From assembly GCA_036558265.1 (NCBI GenBank), contig DATBFY010000139.1:1-12214 (forward strand): a stretch of DNA of 12,214 bases, given 5' to 3'. This DNA is from RYN-433 sp036558265 (GTDB lineage Bacteria > Planctomycetota > Phycisphaerae > Tepidisphaerales > Tepidisphaeraceae). Positions 1 to 6,198 of this stretch are shown piece by piece. Below the pieces are notes generated by a model, which saw only the letters and a program-made list of their open reading frames with translations, was not told where the DNA came from and made no database searches. Position 1 is the stretch's first letter; each line of letters starts with the position of its first letter. A program made the position numbers and the translations under genes.

Positions 1-615
1 AACAAGACCCAGGTCGACGCCGGCGCAGGCGTCGACATGCAGAAGCTCATCATCAAGACCGTCCGCGCCGGCCTCGCCGGCATCGAATGTCTAGCCGGCA
101 TCCCCGGCACGATCGGCGGCGGCGTCCGCATGAACGCCGGCGGCAAGTTCGGCGACATCGGCGGCTTCGTCCGCACCGTCACCGTGATGGACGATGAAGG
201 CACGATCTTCACCCGCACCCGCGACGACCTGATCTTCCAGTACCGCCACACCAACATCGCCGCCCGCTTCATCCTGGGCGCCACGCTCGCCCTGGAGGAA
301 GATGACCCCGAGAAGATCATGAAACGCACCAAGGAGATCTGGATGTTCAAGCAGAACAGCCAGCCCCTGAACACGAAGAACTGCGGGTGCGTCTTCAAGA
401 ACCCCCGTGGCCTGTCCGCCGGCGCCCTGATCGACAAGGCGGGCCTAAAAGGCCTGCGCGTCGGCGGCGCCGAGGTCTCCGAAAAGCACGCCAACTTCAT
501 CGTCGCCCATCCCGGCTGCCAGGCCGCCGACGTCAAACGCCTCATCAACATCATCAAGGAAAAGGTCTGGGAGAGGAACGAGATCACGCTGGAGACCGAA
601 GTGCAGATCTGGTGA
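1..615 (+). CDS. murB: UDP-N-acetylenolpyruvoylglucosamine reductase (MurB), 5'-truncated
   Basis: MurB uses NADPH and FAD to reduce UDP-GlcNAc-enolpyruvate to UDP-MurNAc, the second committed cytoplasmic step of peptidoglycan synthesis. The frame is open from base 1, so the first third of the protein (FAD-binding start) lies outside the window; about 204 residues remain of a usual ~290-300. Visible family blocks are the FAD-domain stretch LAGIPGTIGGGVRMNAGG, FQYRHTNI carrying the catalytic Arg, CGCVFKNP, the C-terminal-domain block KGLRVGGAEVSEKHANFIV, and LETEV near the end carrying the catalytic Glu. The proton-donor position, Ser in E. coli and S. aureus MurB, is Cys here (codon 388-390). 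The spacing is of the short type II (Gram-positive-like) MurB. ddl follows 117 bp downstream on the same strand, a common cell-wall gene pairing. Identification is secure; the start is not visible. Confidence 0.96.
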   Translation, partial: NKTQVDAGAGVDMQKLIIKTVRAGLAGIECLAGIPGTIGGGVRMNAGGKFGDIGGFVRTVTVMDDEGTIFTRTRDDLIFQYRHTNIAARFILGATLALEEDDPEKIMKRTKEIWMFKQNSQPLNTKNCGCVFKNPRGLSAGALIDKAGLKGLRVGGAEVSEKHANFIVAHPGCQAADVKRLINIIKEKVWERNEITLETEVQIW

Positions 616-621
616 TAATCC

Positions 622-721
622 AAGGATGAAGGTTGAAGGCTGAAGGATGAATTGGATCACGGCCACCAATCGATTGCCGCGATCTGTTCATCCTTCATCC
701 TTCCGCCTTCTGCCTTGAGCC
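622..721. repeat. Inverted pair of heptamer-repeat arrays between murB and ddl
   Basis: Positions 622-649 are four consecutive 7-mers: AAGGATG, AAGGTTG, AAGGCTG, AAGGATG. Positions 687-721 are five 7-mers of the opposite sense: TTCATCC, TTCATCC, TTCCGCC, TTCTGCC, TTGAGCC. Aligning 622-651 with the reverse complement of 687-716 gives 25 of 30 matching positions, so the transcript could fold into a ~30-bp imperfect stem with a 35-nt loop. The element fills nearly the whole murB-ddl gap and ends one base before the ddl GAGGAA ribosome-binding site. It could act as an intercistronic hairpin affecting RNA stability or translation, or be a small non-autonomous repeat. The periodicity is seen directly; the function is inference. 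Confidence 0.8.
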
Positions 722-732
722 GAGGAATCCGA

Positions 733-1623
733 ATGAACGTTACGGTTCTCTATGGCGGCCCCAGCGCCGAACGCGAAGTCTCCCTGGTTTCGGGCAAGGC
801 CGTCGCCGCCGGGCTGCGTGAGGCCGGTCACGCCGTCACGGAGATCGACGTCCGCCCCGAGACGCTCGACGCCGCCCTAGCAAAACCTGCCGACGTCGTC
901 TTCCCCGTCCTCCACGGGACGTGGGGCGAGGACGGACAGCTCCAGGCCGTCCTCGAACAGCGGAAGATCCCTTTCGTCGGCTCGGGCAGCGCCGCCTCGA
1001 AGCTCGGCATGGACAAGGCCGCCACCAAGCTCGCCTGGGAACGGGCCGGCTTCCCCACGCCCCCCTACGAGCTGGTTACCCGCGCCAATCCCATCACCGC
1101 CATCAAGGCCCCCTGCGCCGTCAAGGCCGTCGATTCCGGATCGAGCGTGGACGTCTACATCTGCAAGAGCCAAGGCGACGCCGACAAGGCGCTCAGGACC
1201 CTCCTCGACAAGTACGGTCGCGCCCTGGTCGAGCAGTTCATCAAGGGCCCCGAGCTGACCGTCGGCCTGCTCGAGGAAAAGGCCCTCGCCCCCATCCGCA
1301 TCGTCCCCAAGGTCGAGTTCTTCGACTTCGAAGCCAAGTACAAGCGCAACGACACCGAGCACCGCTTCGACACTGGCCTGCCCATCGACCTGATCGACAA
1401 CTGCAAGCGGCTCGCTGAGAAGGGCAACGCGATCGTCGGCGCGCGCGACCTGGCGCGCGTCGACATCATGATCGACGACCGATCGCACCAGCCCTACATG
1501 CTTGAGATCAACACGCTCCCGGGCTTCACACCCAAGAGCCTGTTGCCCGAGGCCGCAGCGCATGCGGGGATCAAGTTCCCGCAGCTCGTGGATCGCTTGG
1601 CCAGGCGGGCCGCCGCACGGTAG
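733..1623 (+). CDS. ddl: D-alanine--D-alanine ligase
   Basis: This cytoplasmic ATP-grasp enzyme joins two D-alanines to give the dipeptide at the end of the peptidoglycan stem. The 296-residue product is slightly short of the ~306 of E. coli DdlB. Aligned by eye to DdlB, it keeps Glu13 in GGPSAEREVSL, HGTWGEDGQLQ (61-71), Ser137 in SGSSVD, Tyr203 in FEAKY, and Arg242, Asp244, Glu258 and Asn260 in ARVDIMID and EINTLPGFT for ATP and Mg2+. Tyr at the EAKY position, rather than the His of vancomycin-resistance ligases, predicts D-Ala-D-Ala rather than D-Ala-D-Lac. The usual GSSVG loop reads GSSVD, a small oddity. An in-frame ATG exists upstream at 652, but it would translate through the heptamer repeat. 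The ATG at 733 has GAGGAA at 722-727 and gives the family N-terminus MNVTVLYGG. The hydrolase gene begins 10 bp after the stop. Confidence 0.96.
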   Translation: MNVTVLYGGPSAEREVSLVSGKAVAAGLREAGHAVTEIDVRPETLDAALAKPADVVFPVLHGTWGEDGQLQAVLEQRKIPFVGSGSAASKLGMDKAATKLAWERAGFPTPPYELVTRANPITAIKAPCAVKAVDSGSSVDVYICKSQGDADKALRTLLDKYGRALVEQFIKGPELTVGLLEEKALAPIRIVPKVEFFDFEAKYKRNDTEHRFDTGLPIDLIDNCKRLAEKGNAIVGARDLARVDIMIDDRSHQPYMLEINTLPGFTPKSLLPEAAAHAGIKFPQLVDRLARRAAAR

Positions 1624-1633
1624 ACTCACCGGC

Positions 1634-2815
1634 ATGACGCCCTTTATGCTCCGCCTCATCGGGATCGCCGGTGTCCTGCTCGCCCCCCTCTCGCACGCCC
1701 AGCCGCCCCAGTCCGATCCGGCGAAGCTCGCCGCGATCCCCGAGCGGCTCAAACCCTTTATCGACAAACACGAGATCACCGGCGCGGTCACCTGCGTCGC
1801 TGATCGCGACCACGTGATCCACCTGGCAGCCATCGGCCAGGCAAACGTCGCCGCCGATGTTCCCATGAAGACCGATTCGATGTTCTGGATCGCGTCGATG
1901 ACCAAGCCGATCACCAGCACCGCGATCCTCATGCTCCAGGACGAGGGGAAGCTCAACGTCGATGACCCGGTCGCCAAATACATCCCCGAGTTCGCCAACG
2001 TCAAGACCCCCAGCGGTAAGCCCGCCAACCTCACCCTCAAGCACCTCCTGACCCACACCAGCGGCCTGGCGGAGAACACGCCCGAACAGTCCCGCTCGGC
2101 GAAAACGCTTGCGGACCTCATCCCGGGCTTTGTCAACAAGCCCACCCAGTTCGAGCCGGGAACGCAGTGGCGCTACTGCCAGACCGGGATCAACACGCTG
2201 GGCCGCATCATCGAGGTCGTCGGCGGTGAGCCCTACCCGCAGTTCCTTCAGAAGCGCATCTTCGATCCGCTGGGCATGAAGGACACCACGTTCTACCCAA
2301 GCAAGGAACAGCAGGCGCGCGTCGCCCACTCGTATCGCCGGAACAACCAGACCGGATCGCTTGACGATGTGGGTTTGGCCATCTGGGGCAATCGCGACCT
2401 GTCGCAGACCGACCGGTATCCGATGGCCAACGGGGGTCTGTTCTCCACCGCGGCCGACTACGCGCAGTTCTGTCGCATGCTCCTGAACAACGGCACGCTG
2501 GACGGCCACACGTACCTCAAGGCCGAAACCGTCAAGCTGATGACCACGATCCACACCGGCGACCTGAAGGCCGGCTTCGTCCCCGGCAGCGGGTGGGGCC
2601 TGGCGGTCGGGATCGTCCGCGAGCCGGTCGGGCTGACGGCCATGCTCTCGCCCGGCACGTTCGGCCACGGCGGGGCCTACGGCACCCAGGCGTGGATCGA
2701 CCCGGTCAAGGGCGTGGCCTACATCCTCATGGTGCAACGCGCCAACTTCCCCAATTCCGACGCCAGCGACGTCCGCAAGACGTTCCAGCAAGCCGCCGCC
2801 GAGGCGCTCAAGTAA
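1634..2815 (+). CDS. Secreted beta-lactamase-superfamily serine hydrolase (SxxK, peptidase S12-like)
   Basis: The 393-residue protein belongs to the class C beta-lactamase / D-aminopeptidase / EstB esterase superfamily. An N-terminal signal peptide is visible: a short start, hydrophobic LRLIGIAGVLLAPLS, then SHA before QPP as a likely cleavage site near residue 22. The catalytic SxxK is SMTK (Ser88, Lys91). The YxN box is degenerate, YCQ at 181-183, and the third box is HGG at 345-347 in GTFGHGGAYG. Other superfamily blocks are LKHLLTHTSGL, FEPGTQWRY, FDPLGMKDTTF and NGGLFSTAADYAQF. An upstream in-frame start would overlap ddl and lack the signal peptide, so the ATG at 1634 is preferred; no clear ribosome-binding site precedes it, and with only 10 bp from ddl it is probably cotranscribed. 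Substrate cannot be read from sequence: a cell-wall peptide, beta-lactam or ester are all possible. The position after murB-ddl makes a periplasmic cell-wall role plausible. Confidence 0.88.
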   Translation: MTPFMLRLIGIAGVLLAPLSHAQPPQSDPAKLAAIPERLKPFIDKHEITGAVTCVADRDHVIHLAAIGQANVAADVPMKTDSMFWIASMTKPITSTAILMLQDEGKLNVDDPVAKYIPEFANVKTPSGKPANLTLKHLLTHTSGLAENTPEQSRSAKTLADLIPGFVNKPTQFEPGTQWRYCQTGINTLGRIIEVVGGEPYPQFLQKRIFDPLGMKDTTFYPSKEQQARVAHSYRRNNQTGSLDDVGLAIWGNRDLSQTDRYPMANGGLFSTAADYAQFCRMLLNNGTLDGHTYLKAETVKLMTTIHTGDLKAGFVPGSGWGLAVGIVREPVGLTAMLSPGTFGHGGAYGTQAWIDPVKGVAYILMVQRANFPNSDASDVRKTFQQAAAEALK

Positions 2816-2840
2816 TTGCTCGACGGACCTGCGCACCGAA

Positions 2841-3959
2841 TTACGCCGCGCCTTTGCCGCGGAGGGGCTGGCATGGCAGGTGCAATGATTCCGCGACGGC
2901 GGGATTGGTCACGCGCGAATTGACCAGGTTGATGCCCTCGGCAAAGCCCGGGTCGTCCGCGGCGGCGCGCTCGTAGCCGGCGCTGGCGATCTTGACTGCG
3001 TACGGCAGCGTCGCATTGCAGAGGGCGATCGTGCTGGTGCGCCCGACGGCGCCGGGCATGTTCGTGACGCAGTAGTGTACGACGCCCTCGACAACGTAGG
3101 TCGGCTGCTGGTGCGTGGTCGGGCGCGCGGTCTCCACACAGCCGCCCTGGTCGATCGCGACGTCCACGATCACGCTGCCGTTCTTCATCGCCACCAGGTC
3201 CTGGCGCGTCACCAGGCGCGGGGCCTTGGCGCCGGGGATCAGTACGGCACCGACCACAAGGTCCGCCTGGCGGAGCTGCTCGCGCACCGTGTGCACATCG
3301 CTGTAGATCGTGTGGACGTTGGCGGGCATGACGTCGTCGAGGTAGCGCAGGCGGTCGAGGTTGATGTCCATGATCATGACGTTGGCGCCCAGTCCGGCAG
3401 CCACCTTCGCGGCATTGGTGCCGACGACGCCGCCGCCCAGCACCACCACGTGCGCGGGCGCCACGCCCGGCACGCCCCCCAGCAGGATGCCTCGGCCCAT
3501 CATGGGTTTTTCGAGGTATTTGGCGCCCTCCTGGATGCTCATCTTGCCGGCGATCTCGCTCATGGGCGTGAGCAGCGGGAGCGTGCCCCTGCGATCCTTA
3601 ATTGTCTCATATGCGATCGCGACGATCCCGCTCTCCAGGCACGCCTGGGTCAGCTCGTGACTGGCGGCGAAGTGGAAATAGGTGAAGACGATCTGACCGG
3701 GCCGGAACATGCCGATCTCGACCGGCTGGGGCTCCTTGACCTTGACGATCATGTCGGCGGCGTCGAAGACCTCGCGCGCGGTGGCGACGATTTTCGCGCC
3801 AGCCTTGATGTAATCCTCGTCGGCGAAGCCGCTGCCGACGCCGGCGTGGGTCTCGACCAGTACCTCGTGTCCGGCCTTGGTGAGGACCTCGGCCCCGACG
3901 GGCATCATGGCGACGCGGTACTCGTCTGACTTGATCTCTTTGGGGACACCAACTCGCAT
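2841..3959 (-). CDS. ald: L-alanine dehydrogenase
   Basis: Ald catalyses the reversible NAD-dependent conversion of L-alanine to pyruvate and ammonia. The 372 residues equal the family length, and key residues fall at the same numbers as in the Mycobacterium tuberculosis enzyme: Arg15, Lys75 in KVKEPQ, His96 in TYFHFAAS, the NAD-binding GGGVVG at 175-180, the ribose-binding Asp198, and Asp270 in DVAIDQGGCVET. The C-terminal block VVHYCVTNMPGAVGRTSTIA is typical. The start was set at the ATG giving MRVGVPKEIK, with GGAG 8 bases upstream; an upstream in-frame extension has no family match. The gene converges on the serine hydrolase with a 25-bp gap and no evident terminator. Ald can supply L-alanine for racemisation to D-alanine used by Ddl, or degrade alanine; which direction operates here is unknown. 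Confidence 0.97.
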   Translation of the reverse strand: MRVGVPKEIKSDEYRVAMMPVGAEVLTKAGHEVLVETHAGVGSGFADEDYIKAGAKIVATAREVFDAADMIVKVKEPQPVEIGMFRPGQIVFTYFHFAASHELTQACLESGIVAIAYETIKDRRGTLPLLTPMSEIAGKMSIQEGAKYLEKPMMGRGILLGGVPGVAPAHVVVLGGGVVGTNAAKVAAGLGANVMIMDINLDRLRYLDDVMPANVHTIYSDVHTVREQLRQADLVVGAVLIPGAKAPRLVTRQDLVAMKNGSVIVDVAIDQGGCVETARPTTHQQPTYVVEGVVHYCVTNMPGAVGRTSTIALCNATLPYAVKIASAGYERAAADDPGFAEGINLVNSRVTNPAVAESLHLPCQPLRGKGAA

Positions 3960-3983
3960 GAATCTACTCCGTTCACAAGTGGC

Positions 3984-4000
3984 ACGGGCGGCTGGCCCGT
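3984..4000. other. Small hairpin in the ald leader
   Basis: ACGGGC and GCCCGT form a perfect 6-bp stem around GGCTG, 25 bp upstream of the ald start codon. In the ald transcript no U-run follows, so it does not look like a terminator for the upstream hypothetical gene. A role in ald mRNA structure is possible but untested. Confidence 0.35.
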
Positions 4001-4026
4001 TTGATTGACCTTGCGGGGCCAGTCGG

Positions 4027-4054
4027 ATCGTATCCGCCCACGCCGCCTGATCAA
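4027..4054 (-). promoter_or_regulatory. Candidate ald promoter (TTGATC-16-TACGAT)
   Basis: Read on the minus strand, TTGATC (4054-4049) and TACGAT (4032-4027) are separated by 16 bp and each match four of six positions of the housekeeping -35 and -10 consensus. The start of transcription would fall roughly 75 bp before the ald ATG. Arms TGATC (4048-4052) and GATCA (4066-4070) flank the -35 side and could be an operator. The match is weak and promoter consensus in this lineage is poorly known. Confidence 0.3.
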
Positions 4055-4074
4055 TCGCGGCCAACGATCAGCCG

Positions 4075-4386
4075 TCAAAGCCCCAGTTCCTCGACGAAGC
4101 GTCGGATCTCCGAACGAATCTCGGCGCAAAGTTGCTCGTCGGTCTCAAAAATCACATCAGGAGAATCTATGTCGTCCATAAACGCGGTCACGATTAACTC
4201 GATGTCCTTCCCGTGGTATCGGATGTCGAATCGGACGCGGCGGGTTTCGTCACGCTTGGTTCGGGCGATCATGCGCATCACACGGTTCACCTGCTCGAAC
4301 CGAAACCCGCTCTGAATGAATGGAATGAGACGCCTCAGCAGCGGAGCGACGTGCTCAATATCGAAACCCGCACTTGTTGTAGCCAC
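4075..4386 (-). CDS. Hypothetical protein, 103 residues
   Basis: The product is not recognised. It is a small, charged, probably soluble cytoplasmic protein without a signal peptide or membrane segment, with amphipathic-looking stretches at about 10-45 and 80-102 around a more beta-like middle (RVRFDIRYHGKDIELIVTAF). It would start at GTG, with GAGAG 6 bases and GAGGAG about 12 bases upstream as possible ribosome-binding sites; internal ATGs near residue 37 lack support. It reads in the same direction as ald, 115 bp upstream of it, but ald appears to have its own leader. The reading frame keeps plausible protein composition (Ile, Phe, Asp, Glu rich, few Cys) rather than the Arg/Pro/Ala-rich composition of shadow frames in this GC-rich sequence, which is the main reason to accept it as a gene. 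Confidence 0.6.
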   Translation of the reverse strand: MATTSAGFDIEHVAPLLRRLIPFIQSGFRFEQVNRVMRMIARTKRDETRRVRFDIRYHGKDIELIVTAFMDDIDSPDVIFETDEQLCAEIRSEIRRFVEELGL

Positions 4387-4538
4387 GTTCCGCTCTCACT
4401 CCTCGGTAAACTCTGCGCCGCATAGCTTGGTCGGTTGGTAAACACGGGCGGCGATCCGCGCCTATATTCGTTCGCGGTGAGGCACGTCCGATATTACCCG
4501 TGCCCGGCCCTGGCTCAACCGCCCGACAAAATTTCGCC

Positions 4539-4564
4539 CGGGCGTTGCTTCCGATCAACGCCCG
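4539..4564. promoter_or_regulatory. Perfect 9-8-9 inverted repeat upstream of the response regulator
   Basis: CGGGCGTTG (4539-4547) and CAACGCCCG (4556-4564) are perfect inverted copies around an 8-bp spacer, 103 bp before the response-regulator ATG and 152 bp before the divergent hypothetical gene. No T-run follows on either strand, so a terminator is unlikely. A 26-bp dyad with this geometry in a divergent intergenic region is typical of an operator for a dimeric regulator, possibly the neighbouring response regulator itself. The rest of 4387-4667 shows no convincing gene or promoter; a TATATT at 4463-4468 lacks a well-spaced partner. Confidence 0.5.
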
Positions 4565-4667
4565 CGTTTGCCGATGCAAAAAGTGAACGCCGCGCGTTGC
4601 CGCCGCGCATCAACGACCGTCCGGCAGCGGCGCGACAGGGTTCTTATCGGCCAGCCGCCTCAGACAC

Positions 4668-6089
4668 ATGTTCCAATCCAACACCCCCGCAAAGCCGCGA
4701 GTGCTCATCCTCGACGAGGATCGCATCATCCTTCAATCCCTCGCGCAGTTCCTGGCGCGCGAGGGGTACGAGGTGCGCACCGCCGACGACCCGGATGACG
4801 CACTCGCGCAGCTCGAGGGCACGCAGTTCGAGCTGCTGCTGGCGGACATCAACATGCCGGGCGTCAAGCCCGCCGACTTCCTCCGTGACGTCCGCCGGCG
4901 CTTCCCGCACACGGTGGTCATCGTGATCACCGGCTACGGCTCGATCGAGGGCGCCGTCGAGGCCACGAAGATGGGCGCGTTCGACTACCTGACCAAGCCG
5001 ATCGTCGATGACGAGATCCGCGTCGTGGTCGAGAAGGCCGTGCGCCAGCAGTCGCTTCTCTTCGAGAACCAGACGCTCCGCCAGCAGCTCGACCTGAGGT
5101 TCGGCCTGGAGAACGTGATCGGCCACGACTACAAGATGCTCAAGATCTTCGACTTGGTCGAGGCCGTCGCCGACAGCCGCACGACCGTCTTGATGACGGG
5201 CGAATCGGGCACGGGCAAGTCGCTGCTGGCGCGGGCGGTGCACCACCGCTCGCCGCGGCGCGACAAGCCGTTCGTCGAAGTATCCTGCGGCAGCTTGCCG
5301 GAGATGCTCCTCGAATCCGAGCTCTTCGGTCATGTGAAAGGGGCGTTCACGGGCGCGATCGCGGACAAGATGGGCCGGTTCATGGCGGCCGACGGCGGCA
5401 CGCTGTTCCTCGACGAGATCAACTCGGCAAGTCCGGCGATGCAGGTGAAGCTCCTGCGCGTGCTGCAGGAGCGGGCGTTCGAAGCGGTCGGCAGCAGCGA
5501 GACCAAACAGGTGGACGTCCGCGTGATCCTCGCGAGCAACGTCGATCTGGCGCAGCTCGTCGCGCAACAGCAGTTCCGTCAGGACCTCTACTACCGCATC
5601 AACGTCGTCAATATCCGCCTACCCAGCCTGCGCGAGCGCCTGGGCGACATCCCCCTGCTGGCCAACCACTTTCTCAAGAAGTACGTTGCGGAGACCGGCC
5701 GCGAGATTCTGGGCTTCACCGAAGCCGCGCTGGCGGCCCTCCAGCGCCACACCTGGCCGGGCAACGTCCGTGAGCTGGAGAACGCGATCGAGCGCGCCGT
5801 GGTGCTGTGCCGCCGCCCGCAGATCGACGAGGCCGACTTCCCCGATACGCTGACGCACGCCGCCGCCCCTCATCCCCTCGCCCCCGCATCCCCTCATCTG
5901 GATGGACTTCCGGATCGCGCCATGCCGCTGGTCGTGGCGCTGGAAGAGCCCGAGCGGCGCATCATCGAGCTGGCGCTGAAGCGCAACAGTTACAACCGGC
6001 AGGCGACGGCGGCGGAGCTCGATATCAACCGCACGACGCTTTACAAGAAGATGCGGAAGTACGGGTTGGATGTGGGGGAGAGCAACTGA
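4668..6089 (+). CDS. NtrC-family sigma-54-dependent response regulator
   Basis: This cytoplasmic two-component transcription activator (473 residues) has all three expected parts. The receiver domain (about 11-125) carries an acidic pair in LILDED, phospho-acceptor Asp60 in LLLADINMP, Thr88 in VITGYG and Lys110 in LTKP. The AAA+ domain (about 148-380) carries Walker A GESGTGKS (178-185), the sigma-54 contact loop GAFTGA intact at 225-230, Walker B TLFLDE (245-250), and the arginine-rich FRQDLYYRINVVNIRLPSLRER. The C-terminal Fis-type helix-turn-helix is at about 440-467. It should therefore activate sigma-54 promoters when phosphorylated. No histidine kinase lies beside it, so its partner and regulon are unknown. 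The 396-420 linker is Pro/Ala/His rich and encoded by an octamer repeat. The ATG at 4668 gives a normal short lead before the receiver; no strong ribosome-binding site is seen. Confidence 0.95.
   Translation: MFQSNTPAKPRVLILDEDRIILQSLAQFLAREGYEVRTADDPDDALAQLEGTQFELLLADINMPGVKPADFLRDVRRRFPHTVVIVITGYGSIEGAVEATKMGAFDYLTKPIVDDEIRVVVEKAVRQQSLLFENQTLRQQLDLRFGLENVIGHDYKMLKIFDLVEAVADSRTTVLMTGESGTGKSLLARAVHHRSPRRDKPFVEVSCGSLPEMLLESELFGHVKGAFTGAIADKMGRFMAADGGTLFLDEINSASPAMQVKLLRVLQERAFEAVGSSETKQVDVRVILASNVDLAQLVAQQQFRQDLYYRINVVNIRLPSLRERLGDIPLLANHFLKKYVAETGREILGFTEAALAALQRHTWPGNVRELENAIERAVVLCRRPQIDEADFPDTLTHAAAPHPLAPASPHLDGLPDRAMPLVVALEEPERRIIELALKRNSYNRQATAAELDINRTTLYKKMRKYGLDVGESN
5865..5895 (+). 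repeat. Octamer-periodic repeat inside the regulator's linker
   Basis: GCCCCTC (5865-5871), ATCCCCTC (5872-5879), GCCCCCGC (5880-5887) and ATCCCCTC (5888-5895) follow each other, giving an 8-bp period and an exact 8-mer copy 16 bp apart. Since 8 is not a multiple of 3, the repeat is at DNA level rather than a peptide repeat. It lies in the flexible linker between the AAA+ domain and the HTH, where insertion would be tolerated. Confidence 0.55.
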
Positions 6090-6106
6090 CCCGCACAAGC
6101 GGGTCA
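6087..6106. terminator. Hairpin overlapping the response-regulator stop codon
   Basis: TGACCCGC (6087-6094) and GCGGGTCA (6099-6106) form a perfect 8-bp stem with loop ACAA. The stem begins with the TGA stop codon of the response-regulator gene. No T-run follows on either strand, so it is not a classical intrinsic terminator; it could still block exonuclease or end transcription between the two convergent genes. Confidence 0.45.
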
Positions 6107-6198
6107 TCGTGAGCGCAGCGAAGGATCTTGCCGCGAAGGGACATGATCGTTCGTTCGAGGCCAGATCCTTCGGCCATTTGAAACTCCTTCAGGATGAC
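6103..6198. repeat. Degraded dispersed palindromic repeat
   Basis: The left arm (6103-6128) begins GTCATCGTGA and ends GAAGGATCT. The reverse complement of the right arm (6162-6198) begins GTCATCCTGA and also ends in GAAGGATCT, with a different, longer middle. This arrangement, GTCATCCTGAGCG...GCGAAGGATCT with an inverted partner, resembles a dispersed intergenic repeat that recurs in several bacterial phyla, including planctomycete and acidobacterial genomes; that comparison is from memory. The right arm runs into the 3' end of the dehydrogenase gene and supplies its last codons and stop. No transposase is nearby. Confidence 0.6.

Noticed and set aside
622..721. CRISPR array as an explanation of the heptamer repeats
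   Set aside because: Units are 7 bp with no spacers and no cas gene is nearby.
652..732. Upstream ATG extending ddl by 27 codons
   Set aside because: The extension translates through the heptamer repeat and lacks family similarity; the ATG at 733 has a good ribosome-binding site and gives the canonical N-terminus.
1571..2836. Long minus-strand open frame opposite the serine hydrolase (and similar frames opposite ddl, regulator, pdxA and protease)
   Set aside because: Shadow frames of GC-rich genes: Arg/Gly/Asp-rich composition, no recognisable motif, complete overlap with well-supported genes.
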